From: Buxus sempervirens
Taxonomy: Eukaryota; Streptophyta; Magnoliopsida; Buxales; Buxaceae
Assembly: GCA_947561395.2 (NCBI GenBank)
Contig: OX387190.1
Coordinates: 10,100,858-10,164,857, forward strand
Direction of reading: 5' to 3'
Length of the DNA: 64,000 nucleotides
Positions 1 to 10,900 of the stretch are shown in pieces. The notes under the pieces were generated by a model. The model had not been told where the DNA came from. It saw nothing but the letters and a program-made list of their open reading frames with translations, and searched no databases. Position 1 is the stretch's first letter, and each line of letters opens with the position of its first letter. A program made the position numbers and the translations under genes.

Positions 1-132
1 CAAGATCTAAAAACATATCTCTCCGTGGAACCTGTGCTAAGTAGTCTATGGTTCGGGTCTTTAGCAGGTCTATTGATAGGGATCAATCGTTTATTCCCAG
101 ATGCGTTGACATTCCCCTTTTTTTCATTCTAG
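1..132 (+). pseudogene. psaJ: Plastid psaJ copy in nuclear DNA (NUPT), cut by window edge
   Basis: From base 1 the frame reads [20 protein letters not shown] and continues to FPFFSF then TAG. This is photosystem I subunit IX, a single-span thylakoid protein of 44 residues in the plastid. Here 43 residues plus the stop are present, so only the start codon lies outside the window. The frame is intact, but a few residues differ from the form I know for the family (for example SVEPV where SVAPV is usual). The following DNA is plastid spacer, then nuclear repeat sequence, so I infer plastid DNA inserted in the nucleus. It is unlikely to be expressed, having no nuclear promoter or transit peptide. 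A misassembled plastid read is the alternative. Confidence 0.85.
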
Positions 133-385
133 TTATTGACATGGGAAGGGGTGAAGAAGATTAGAGATAAAATAAATTATGTGTGACTAATACCCACTCT
201 TTTTTATTTTTTCAATTTTTTAGAATAAGGGAGGGAAGAAAAAGAATAAAATTTGATTCAATCTCAGCGAAATTCAGGTTCAAGCTCCAATTAAATTCAT
301 ATTAATAGAAGAAGAACGAAAATATAAATGTGGGTTTAGGGTAACAAAATCATACAAGATACTTAAAGGAAATAAATAAACAAAG
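133..385 (+). other. Plastid psaJ-rpl33 spacer, part of the same NUPT
   Basis: The sequence directly after the psaJ stop, including the stretch around 290-370 (aagctccaattaaattcata, then a region reading gtgggtttagggtaaca), looks like the plastid spacer downstream of psaJ. Recognisable plastid sequence ends near 380-385, before rpl33 begins. The plastid fragment therefore stops inside the spacer. Confidence 0.65.
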
Positions 386-2360
386 AGAAATGAGTTGGAC
401 GAATTGGTCCAACTCATGTTCTCTTGGGATTTTGAGACTAAGCCTAAAAAATATATTGGACAAATTGGTCCAACTAATGAGACTTTGAGACCAAGTATAA
501 ATATGTGGTGGTGTTTAAGAGAGGAAGAGGAGAGGTCTAGGTGTTTAAGAGAGGAAAAGGAGAAGTTAGGAAGATGAGAGGTTTAGGAGTTTAAGAGATG
601 AAGAGGAAAGGTTAGACGTTAAGAAGTTGAAGGGGTGGGAACTCTCTTATAAAAAGGAGAGGAGTCTTAGAAGTAAGCGGGCAGCAACAAAGGAAAGTCT
701 CTAAAGAAAAGAGAGGAGAACTGAAGGAAGGGGAGGACGTTCATTAGCAAAGGTTGAGCACCTTAGAAGAAGGAGACTGCTATCTAACAACACTAAAGCT
801 TTGATCACCTGTTCCAGCTTAGAGAAACAGGTATTTTTCTTGCTTAAACTATTGTTTGAAGTTATCTTTTCTTCACTAAAGTCTGAGATTCTTTTGTAAT
901 GTGATCAGTGAGGATTTTGAGATGTTTTTAAAGTGGATTTGAACAAGGATAATCAATAAAAAAAACAAAGAAAAAGATGTAAACTTATGAGTTTTTCTGC
1001 ATTATGCTTGCACCTGTTTTCCAGATAAACCAATTTCGTTTACCTAGTTCTAGTTCGATTCAAGTCTGGAGTCCTCCATGCGATTTGTGGTATTTTTATT
1101 TTAGTTTAATGTAAAAATATGCTCGAGACCCTACACTATGAGTAGGTATTTTATTTTTAATTTTTCTTTGGTTTAGATTTTCACAAGGAAATGTCTAACA
1201 GTAAATTTTGCAGCTTCATATCTCTTAAATGAAAATGAATTTTTGAAAACTGCTATAGATTATTTTAGTGCTTAAAGTTATGATTCTAAAGAATCAGATT
1301 TCGCACAATTTGGTTAAGAATTGAGGGAGATATGAATCTTTGAATGCGGATAGCACAGTAGTTCAAGTTGTTTCACTTTTTGGTTTCCTTTGTATATTAG
1401 TAATTAGGCCATGGTTAAAAGTAGTTCAGCAGGTCTCATTTTCTTGCTTTGTAAATTAGTAATTAGTTAATCTTGCATGATAAAAACAATAGAAAACAAA
1501 ACAAAACAAAATAATAAATAATAAGAAAGGGAAAAAGCAAATGAAACAAGCATTGAAGTGATGATTCTTTCTTGTGGCTGAATATGTTTCTTCTTTTGTC
1601 TCTTTTGATTTTTTTTTTTTTTACTTACATTTGTTCTTGTTTTGTTTTCTTACTACATGAGATGTACCATAGTGGCCCTCCATTCTCCCAATGTAGATAT
1701 GTTATTATAAATGAGAGGCTAAAGCGTTTTATTTGAAGTGGCTGAATTGTACATGTTTAGTTTTATTTATTTTACTAACTCATTTTAGTTTGATTTCATC
1801 ATTGATGTTAGAATTTGTTTTTTTTATTTTTTTTTATTTTGTCTTCTTACAAGATGCAGCCTTGCAATCCCCACCCCTTAAACCCTTGTACAGATATAAA
1901 ATAAAAAATAAAAAATAAGAAGGAAGTGAGTGTTTGTATCATGGTTCGGCCAACCATGGCTGAATTCATTTGTTTTGATATTTTATTTGTTGCTGTTTTT
2001 ATAGATTATTAGTTTTGAGTTTATTTTATTGCTCATTTAGATTAAGTGAATTCTCAGATTAAGTGGTTTCAATTTCAATTGTTTTAGCATGTTTTCGTTT
2101 TGTCCATATTGCTTTACTTTCGATGTAATGTTGTGGAGGCCTTGTACATATAGATTAATATTTGTTGTACAGTTAAAATGATAAAAAAAAAATTAGAAAA
2201 GAAATAAAAATAATAATAATAAAAGAGCCCATTAAATATCCAACTAATTTAAGAGAACCCATTTCAGTGGGGCAACCCAAGGTGTTCAAGGACTTCCCTG
2301 GGTTGTAATCGGGTCATTTATCCGGAATCACTGGTGCAAACCAAAAATCAATGGGTGTCT
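386..2360 (+). mobile_element. LTR-like remnant (long-LTR retrotransposon), 3' portion
   Basis: No protein of any length is encoded here. A TATA box at 646-657 is followed by a purine-rich leader and a splice-donor-like site at 830/831 (AACAG|GTATTT). The segment runs to GGGTGTCTAC near 2353-2362, which is the reverse complement of the TGTAGACACCC start of the next LTR at 3558. Then comes GTAGTGGCGACTCC, which resembles the start of the internal region of Ogre/Tat-type elements. The left limit is unclear because plastid DNA adjoins it. I infer the U3-R-U5 of a decayed Ty3/gypsy-type LTR; no coding domain confirms the class. Confidence 0.4.
646..657 (+). promoter_or_regulatory. TATA box of LTR-like segment
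   Basis: CTTATAAAAAGG lies about 175 bp upstream of a donor-like site. The purine-rich downstream leader matches the arrangement in the other LTRs of this window. Confidence 0.45.
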
Positions 2361-2389
2361 ACCTGCACCATTTCAAGTAGTGGCGACTC

Positions 2390-3557
2390 CATTAAACATG
2401 TAACACACTTCTCCCCGCGCTCGAGGTGCGCACAATGTGGTAGCACCCTTTTTGGTTCGAGGTTGGTTTGGTTTAAGGTATGATTTTAACCATATGCTCT
2501 AACTTCCTTAAGTGAGTCTATAGCGACTTTGTTGGCCACTTGGTGGGGCTCACAGTGGTTTCCTTTGATTTGCTTATCTTCCTTAAGTTTGATGCCAAAG
2601 TGTTCTAGAAATAGGCTTGGGGCCATCCTTAGGCTTAGGTTGGAAAACCTAAGGCTTGCGAGAAGTAGGGGATGAGGTCCCCACCCTTTGATTCAATTAG
2701 GTGGACTCTCTTTAAAGAATGAGGTAGGGCTCGGTAGGCCTTCAACAAAAGTCACAGCCAAACCACCTGTCCTATCAAGCGTAATCTAGATTGGGCTCTA
2801 ATTGAGCCTCGTGAGGTACGACCCTTAATTAGGCTTTATCATGCTTATTTTAATCAAGTGAGTTAGTCGGAAAGGGTGGGCAGCCCATCAGTATCAAATT
2901 TGGGCCCATGTAGGGCCCAACTCCCAAGTTGGGTTAAGGGAGAGCCCAAAACCCTGTCGGTTTTAATTGGTTTGATTAAAGGGGGATTAAAATAATTAAG
3001 GGTTCAGAAAGGGTATTTCTAGGTTTTCTTTGGGTTTGACCGATCTGTATTTTCGGTTAAACCCATACCTATTCATGATCGAAATTCATACAATAAAAAG
3101 TGTATAGCCAAAATTCAATTTCAGCTATGAACATGTTTATGCTTGACCGAACTGTGTTTTCGGTCAAGCTTAAGAAATCACAATTTTGCCTTTCTGAACA
3201 AGGGATCGATTCCATGGTCTTTAAGGATGACCAAGAAATGTATAGGCCCCTTAGTGGGCCCACAATGGTTTGAAATTTGGGGTTTGAACTCGATTGAACT
3301 AATTAATCGATTTTAAAGCCAAAGAAAGGCGTGGGTAAGGCTAGGGGCCTCACACCCTCACCCATGAGCTAGAACTCATACATTTGCATGGGACCAAGGA
3401 TGTCCTAATGCTAGTACTTGTGGCTATCATCTCCTCTTCCACAAGAAAGAGAGGGAGGTGGCTTGATAAACCAAGTCATGGTCCAAACGGCCAAACCAAA
3501 AACATACCCACACAACAACCAAATATGATTTAAAATGAGGCATTAAGTGCTACAAGC
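2390..3557. other. Leader-like DNA between two LTR-like segments, no gene
   Basis: There is no supportable reading frame. The stretch is moderately GC-rich and follows a GGCGACTCC motif typical of the start of the internal region of long gypsy elements. An imperfect repeat, 'accgatctgtattttcggt' and 'accgaactgtgttttcggt', occurs at about 3040 and 3145. It is probably the untranslated leader of a deleted element. Confidence 0.35.
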
Positions 3558-3742
3558 TGTAGACACCCCAAAATTGCACGATTTTTGATAAATCATGAAG
3601 GAGAGAAATATCTTATTGGAATTTTCAATTCTTAGCATTGGGTTTGAGATCCTTAACCCATTTGAATCCAAAACCGTAAAGGAAAATGCCCGAATTCAAT
3701 CTTTTGTGCAAAGTCAAATGGGGGGGGGGGGGGGGGTGTTTG

Positions 3743-3824
3743 CTTATTTACATGTAATATCTTAAGCAAATGGAGATTAAAAAATACGAAAACATTTACT
3801 TAAACGATATTACATGTAAATAAG
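3743..3824. repeat. Inverted repeat with 19-bp perfect arms
   Basis: CTTATTTACATGTAATATC at 3743-3761 is the exact reverse complement of 3806-3824. The pairing continues imperfectly through the TTAAGCAAATG / CATTTACTTAA flanks. Related modules occur at 37137-37212 and 54003-54079 in the long LTR family. Confidence 0.85.
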
Positions 3825-3864
3825 TATTGCCTGTGTTAAAATTCGGATAAAAGCTTCTTTTTTT

Positions 3865-4008
3865 TGTATCCGACAGATAATGTCAGATACAAAACATCTT
3901 TATTGTATCCGACAGATAATGTCGGATACAAAGGATCTTTATTGTATTCGACAAATAATGTCGGATACAAAGAGAATTGCTTGTATCCAACCTAAGTTGT
4001 CGGATACA
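3865..4008. repeat. Four tandem hairpins, 39-bp period
   Basis: Units at 3865-3891, 3904-3930, 3943-3969 and 3982-4008 each have the form TGTATCCGACA - 5 bases - TGTCGGATACA, with single changes between units. The start-to-start spacing is exactly 39 bp. The second unit has perfect 11-bp arms. They sit in the U3 region about 165 bp upstream of the TATA box. Confidence 0.9.
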
Positions 4009-4172
4009 CGGTTTTTGCTCAAAATTAGGGTTTTCCGAGAGTTTTCACCTTTTACCATCATATCCTTCATTAAAGGAGTGTAAATCTCGGAAATAGCCTT
4101 AGGGTTTAGGTTGGTGGACTCTAGACATCATTTTGTGTCTAGCATCATGCAAGCCCTAACCCTAGCCTTTGC

Positions 4173-4182
4173 CTATAAATAG
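4173..4182 (+). promoter_or_regulatory. TATA box of the 3558-6165 LTR
   Basis: CTATAAATAG is followed by GGAGGCTCC and, about 120 bp on, the donor-like CTAG|GTAAGCC. This is the expected layout of an LTR promoter. Confidence 0.6.
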
Positions 4183-6189
4183 GAGGCTCCTCCTTAAGCA
4201 AATGGCCAATAACTTTTGCCAAGAATTTTTGCCAATAAGTTGGAGATTGAAGAGCTCCGAGTGAAGAAGGGAACCGCTGCTGTATTGCTTCCAGAAGCCT
4301 AGGTAAGCCTCAAACCTCTCTTTATTTTTCTGTTCTTACATCATAGGTCCAGCTCTCTTCTTCTACCTTTCTGTAGAATAAGGCTTAATCTATGTATATG
4401 AAAACCCTTCCTCTACTCAAAGTACCTCGAGACTCCCCATAGCCGTAAAACGTGAAGGCGGGATCTAGGGGAAACGAGACTGAGAATTGATCCTAGTGTT
4501 GGAACCTTGTTGGAATAAGCCTTTTGATTCTATGAAAACCGTTTCATATTCAAAGTACCCCAAGATTATCTCGAAGAACCGTTAAACGGGGAGAGAGAAC
4601 TAAGGGAAACGATAATGGAACGGAGCCCTAGGTTGTTTTAGAACCCCATTTGATTGCTATGAATGCATGCTATATGTTGTTATATTATTGAAGAATGGAT
4701 TTTTACACATGCACATATTGCACTTGTTTTGTCGGAATCGGCTTGTGTTTCGGATCTATTGCATTCATTGTGATAGATCTGGAATAAATAGCCTCAAACA
4801 ATTCTGGGATATTTCTTATTGGTTTTCAACATGATTTCAAGCAAATATTGAAGACCTCTAGGTCTAACCTCTCGGTTTTGGCACTTTTGCTCAATTTTGG
4901 GGTTTTTGGCATATTCTTTCCAATCAGAGAGAATGGTGAGCTAAACTTGTGCCCCATTTCTTCCTAGAGGTTCTTCAATATCTTTTTAAAATGATTTTGA
5001 TTTATCTTGCACAGATTCCACACCTTATCACTGTTTTGAGTTGATTTTCTTTAAAAAGGCTTAACTTGACAGCAATTGTACCCCAACTTCAGATACTCGT
5101 AACTTCATCGTCCGGATGAATTTTGGAGTGATTCTAGAGCCGTGGGAAAGGTGAGGCTGTATAATTTATGCCTGCAAAATTTCATTAATTTTTATCAAGT
5201 GGATTTTTGACACCTCTCAGTCGAAGTTGATAGGTTAATTCAGGCCAGATTGTGAAACCTGTCACTTCGACTGAGCGCCATGTGTTCGTTTTAAGTCCGA
5301 TTCGAGTGATTCTTATTTCTGAGTTTTCCTTTGGAAGTCTAATTTCAAACCCAGATGGTTTCATAAGTTTTTTGACTCCATTTGTGTCGTGGGTAACAGA
5401 TTTACTCAGAACTACTCAATAGCATTTTTCTGGGTAAATCTGTGATCTTCAAGGCCTGTTCGGGAGGTCACCCAAGGCACATCCGAATGAATTTTTGTAT
5501 GAAGCTAGTTTCATTTGAAATATGGCCATGCATACTTCATTCACACTAAATTTCATGGATTTATATGGAGCCGATTTTTCTAAATGATTTTCCAAACTTG
5601 CGCACTTGTCACTTTTAACTATCTCCAGCAGCAGATTTCAAAGGAAAATAACTCCTAGGATTTTAACCGGAATTGATTAAAATTTTGCATGGGTCTTCTA
5701 TTTATCATAATCTTTCAAATGGATTTGGTTTGATTCAATCTAAACTAGATTTGAATGATTTCAAGACAAATGGCTCTATCTTTTACCAAATTTTTCGGAT
5801 TTGACTCAACTTGGTTTTGTGCAATTTTTGCTTTGATTTCCATCTATTGGTGATACTCCAAAAGTGATATTGACATAAAAGAGGATCTGGAATTCATTTG
5901 GATTTTTCATTTGAAGGCATCACACATTTGTTTAATCCTTTTTCAAGGTTTTTGATTATTTTAAGCAAGCTTTCTCATTTTTTAGCATGAACAACACTTG
6001 GCAACCACCTCGTGTGGGTGAATGGGGGTGCCTAACACCTTTCCCCGTTCATAATCTAATCCCCTTACCCATCTCTGGATTTGATTTTCAAGTAGAGTTA
6101 TTTTTACTCTAATATTTGCCTTTTAGCTCTTTTTGCTTATTTTTGAATCTTTTGGTGCCCATTCACACCCAAAATTGAATGGTGGCAAC

Positions 6190-7945
6190 TCTCCCATTTC
6201 TGTTAAGCCCGTGTGTTGACGGAAGGGAATCATCTCGGTGATTTTTCCATATCTCATACAAGCATACTTGGGAAATTTAGTGAGAGCATGTGTGTAATCA
6301 TGGAGTGTGCATGAAAATAAGCAACATGAGTAAAGCGAGATGAAATGAACCTATCATGATTGTAAGTGAAACTTCATGTGGGTGTAATATGCTTAGCATG
6401 TTTCTAGGGATCATAAAGAGTTATTCAAAACAAGAAAAGAAAGCAAGCATGCAACGATTATGGTATGGTGTGTATCCTACCTTTGTGTTTCACCTATAAT
6501 TAATTGGCTTATTTTATTAGTCATTGTCTTTTTTTTAATATCTCTTTATATTTACCACGTATAATTAATTGAATTAGTTGCCTATCGTTTTATTTTTTTT
6601 ATATTTCTTTATATTAGTAATGAAAATAATACAAAATAAAAATATTTTTATAAATAAAAAGTTCTTTCCTTTCATACACTCGACCCCTTCATCTTGGTGC
6701 ATTTTATTTAAAAAAAAAGGATTCTTTAAAAAGAAATTTCTTGAAGATTGAGGATTTTTTTAAATGGGGGCCTTAATTTGAAAACACACTTACGAAAATA
6801 AAAAAACAATTAAGGTACGTCATGCTTTTATTAGTAGTAAATATTTTTTATTTTATTTTAAATAAATAATCATTATATTATATAGCAAGATGAAATAACA
6901 TATTACAAAATTTTGTTATTATTATTGATATTATTTAATATTTAAATACATATGTTATAAATTGGATAATTATGTATTTTCTAATTATCATTAATTGGAG
7001 AAGAAATAGATAAGTATAAGTATCAGGTGATTTAATAGGACTCATATTTCTTCTCCAAATAAATATATATTTGATTTTAATTATCATTAGTAAAATAATT
7101 ATCCATTTTTTAATTATCGTTAATTGGAGAAGAAATAGAATTTTAACATACTCCGATTAATAGTAAAAGAAAAACAATAATCTTGAAATTAGGTATGTTA
7201 AAATTATTAGTAAATAAAATTCAATAGATAAGTATCAAGAAAGAAGTTTGATTTAATAGGACAATAATTATCGTTAGGACATTTTATTTATCTATTTTTA
7301 ATTATTGTTAGTAAAATAATTATCTATTTTTTGTTATATTTAATTGGAGAAGAAATAGGATTTTAATAGAACGTCTGTAGTTGAAAAAAAAAAGTTATTC
7401 TTGACATTAGATATTTTAATTATCTATTTGTAATGTATTTATTGAGTATTGTTCAGTATCCATATTCATTAGATAAGACAGATATGTAATAAATGCCAAA
7501 AAAAAACAGCAACGCTCTGAAAGAGTAACTGAGCTTAGTAGGGCCCTTCTTGAAAGAGTCATCACTGGGCAATATGGGCCGAGCAGGCCGCGTTCTATGC
7601 TATGTTGGACTCGAGCCCATGACGTGACAGGTTTGAAGTCGTGCCAGGCTGTGCCGTGCCTGTGGGCCGCGCATAGGTGGCCAGCCAGGCCCGATTTACA
7701 TCCACAGACTCGTGCAAAAATAAACATTTCTTTTCATACTTTGGTCTGGGTGATCCTTCATACATCTCTCATCAATGGAGGACGCGGGACTAAACAAATA
7801 AAACAAGAAAACATAGACAAGATGGGCAAAAATCAAATCCTGGAAAAAATGAAAGAGGGCATAAATATGATCTTCTCCCTGACCAAAACTTAGAGCTAGA
7901 ATCATTCTTCAAAACTTAAATAATCATGAGATATGTCATGCTTTA
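6190..7945. other. AT-rich intergenic DNA with a dispersed 50-bp repeat
   Basis: No gene is seen. A motif reading 'attggagaagaaatag' with AT-rich flanks recurs at about 6990, 7120 and 7350. From 7530 to 7710 there is a GC-rich island with GCC-rich words (gccgtgcctgtgggccgcgc). Short frames there are not supported by any family. The part nearest 7946 would include the TRM61 3' UTR. Confidence 0.5.
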
Positions 7946-10900
7946 CTAGAGGCACCTCAGCCTTGCAAATGTAAGATATCCTGTGTGGCCTCTCGCCTCG
8001 CTGGATGGCCTAGCCATGACTTTGTGAGTACTGGGACTTTCCTTTCCATTGCTTTCTTCACTTGAACGCTGCCTCCGTTTACAGGGAAGAGACCCAAGTG
8101 AACCATCTTCATCACCCACAGCACATTCTATCCGTACTTCTCGAACTTCATATGTGCGCAAGAGGACCTCAAATGTCCTTATATCTATACAAATCCAGAT
8201 GAAACAGACATCAATCTCAGTTAATCAAAAAGGATAATAATTTAAAGAGGGGAAGACAAACTTGATATTAGAAGTGCCCCGTCTTTGATAACTCAAAATG
8301 GTAAACAGTCACATTAACAAGTTCGGTTACCTGGTGAGACATTGGTTCTTCTGCTGTGTGGATTAATGCGAGAAACATTATATAAACCAGAATGGAATCT
8401 CTAGACAAACAACATCACTAGTATTTCAACACGGATCACAGCAATACATGTACTGGATTTTGTTGTGCAATAGCAACCATCAAATATATTTGTAATAAAT
8501 GTGTTGCATAATAGAATTCATTGGATTCTTTGATAATTTTGACCTGTTCACAGGATGTCAAACAGACATAGGGGATGCCCTTTTTGATGAACCAAATCAT
8601 GTGTCACAGATGATATCCACATGATACCAAGTTTGTGAGTTGAATGGGTCTCAACATTAAACCCAACCTCCCATAACAAAACAAAATACCAGTGCTACTA
8701 TATCGGCCAAACCCTGCATTATCCATTTATTTTTATTTTTTTTTTCATTTTTTCTTGGGCGAAAAAGGAAATGTATTTATTTGCTATTGAAGTCAATTGA
8801 CATGCCATGTCAGGTTAACGATTTCAGAGTTTCATCATATAGACTTGTAGGCTAAAATTTTAACCATAGAGACTAGTGAGCGGCACAAGGCTCACATATT
8901 GAAAAGGAAGAGTAAAAAGGGAAAAAAAAAAAAAGAATCAAAAAATTTATCAGCTGAGTTTTGGTGATATACATGAATTGCAGATGAATGGAAACAATGC
9001 AAGTATAACTACATATATAGACTTCAGATTTTAAAAAAAAACTTGCATAAACTAGTTATTAAAAGGAATGTTCTCTCTTCAGACATAAAAAGCATAAGTT
9101 ATTAAAAGGCCAATACGATCAGGTTGTATGATAATTTGTTACTTTAATATTATTTTATGACACAAATTTATACTTTGATCAACAAATGGATTTAATCACA
9201 AATAATTTTTTATATTACACTAACTGATAAAAGGGAAGTTCCAAGCTCAAACAGAGTATGAAACACAAAGTTATCTCCAAGTTCAAATAGACCGATACTA
9301 ATAAAGTCATCACATATCCAATTGTCAATGCCAAACCAAAATAATTATAAATATTAACAAGTGTTCAAATTTCAAAACATTTGGTCATCAAAATGTCATT
9401 TATAAACTCAATTTATTTAATTGATTTTCTTTCCTTAGTCCAAAATCCACACATTAACTCTCTACAGACTATCCTATTCTTTTCAAATCGATAAAACCTT
9501 GTAACGGTCTCTCTTCCTTTCTCTCAATAATTGTTTTAAGTATAAAATCGTTTCAAATAAAGTACTTCCTGGAATGAAGACTCTGATTTTCTGACAGTTT
9601 CTTAACATTTTCTTCATCAATCTTTCCCTAATATTATATTATGGTTCAAATGCTTGATTCTATGATTATTAGTACAATTCTAAACATCTCCTCTGCTCTG
9701 ATTCATTAATACTAACTGAACACTACCTTGCTCCTCAAAGCATTTGACATTTTTCTAGTCCTTATCAAATCATTTAGCCAGCCATAGTACACCGATATCC
9801 TATGCAATTTTAATCTCCTACATGTCAATAGGAATACCAACTGCTACTAAAGCCTCCTTTAGTTTCATCTTGGCTAAAGCTCTCTTCACTAGAGGAATCC
9901 AAATCCTAAGTACATAATAGTGTCTTTTGACTCTCTAATATCTATAATTGCACTTGAGACAAGGTTCCCCTTATCTTCACCATTCAATAAATTTTTAAAA
10001 TACTTCTAACTTCTTCAAACTCCTCCATTATTCAGACATTCAAATCCCCACTCTTAACACATTTAACTTTAATCAAATATCTTGTCCTCTTCTCTCTCAA
10101 TCTGGAAAGTTTATAAATGTATTTATTACCTCTTTCATACCTTTCTTATCATATTTCTCAAATGCTTTTTTTTAAGCTTCATTATACTTTCAGTATCTTT
10201 TAAACAACAGTAGTTTTTTAAGTTTTCTTGGTTCTTACTTCTTCGCCAGGACATGGAAACTGTTTTCACTTTTATTTGTGAACATTATCACTCTACCAAA
10301 TTTAATATCAATTTGAATTTTAGCATTAGATTGTCTTAAAATTTCTTTTCTACTCTTTTAATGCAATTACCATTTCATCCCACATCTCTATAATTTTTGT
10401 TTTTAGATCCCAAATTCCCTCTTTCATTAGTGCATCCATAAAAACCAGTAATCTTGTTCCATTTAAAATTCATCATTTTATTTTAGGAATGTTTTAATAT
10501 ATTTGCTTCTCCTCCAACTTTTAAAACAACCATCCAACATATCAACTTGTATTGTCAAGCAGGCCTTTCTCCAAGAATGATCTTGCATTCAGGTCTCCTA
10601 AAAGGTAAAACAGAAATTTTGCTCCAGTTTCTTCCACTCTTAAGGTTACTAGATGTCCAACTCTATCTTGGAAGAAATTATTTGCCAACGCAAGATCATA
10701 AGCCATTGGAAACTCAAGAATTGATTTCCCCATCTCATTGCTTGATTCGGTGCCACATTCCCAATGTATTCCTTTATATCTCTCATTTTCCTCTTCAAAA
10801 CTACCACTCAATTTCCCACTTATGCATCCTCTCTCCAAAAATAATTCCTTAAATTAAACTAGCTATTTCTTTCCAAAATTATTTTTAATGTTTTCTTTTT

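Larger units (their letters stand above)
3558..6165 (+). mobile_element. Long LTR (about 2.6 kb), probably Ty3/gypsy Ogre/Tat-like
   Basis: It begins TGTAGACACCCC. In order it contains a poly-G run (3721-3736), a 19-bp-arm inverted repeat (3743-3761 with 3806-3824), four tandem hairpins (3865-4008), a TATA box (4173-4182) and a splice-donor-like site (4302/4303). At its far end GGGTGCCTAACACC (about 6028) and TGGTGGCAACTC (about 6180) resemble the U5 end and the primer-site region of Ogre-like elements. No coding sequence follows: the DNA after 6200 becomes AT-rich and blank, so the element is a truncated or solo LTR. The exact right end is uncertain, and the class is inferred from structure only. 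Confidence 0.5.

Noticed and set aside
7416-7893. Overlapping frames of about 100 residues on both strands
   Set aside because: They sit in a GC-rich repeat island without any domain and are probably 3' of TRM61.
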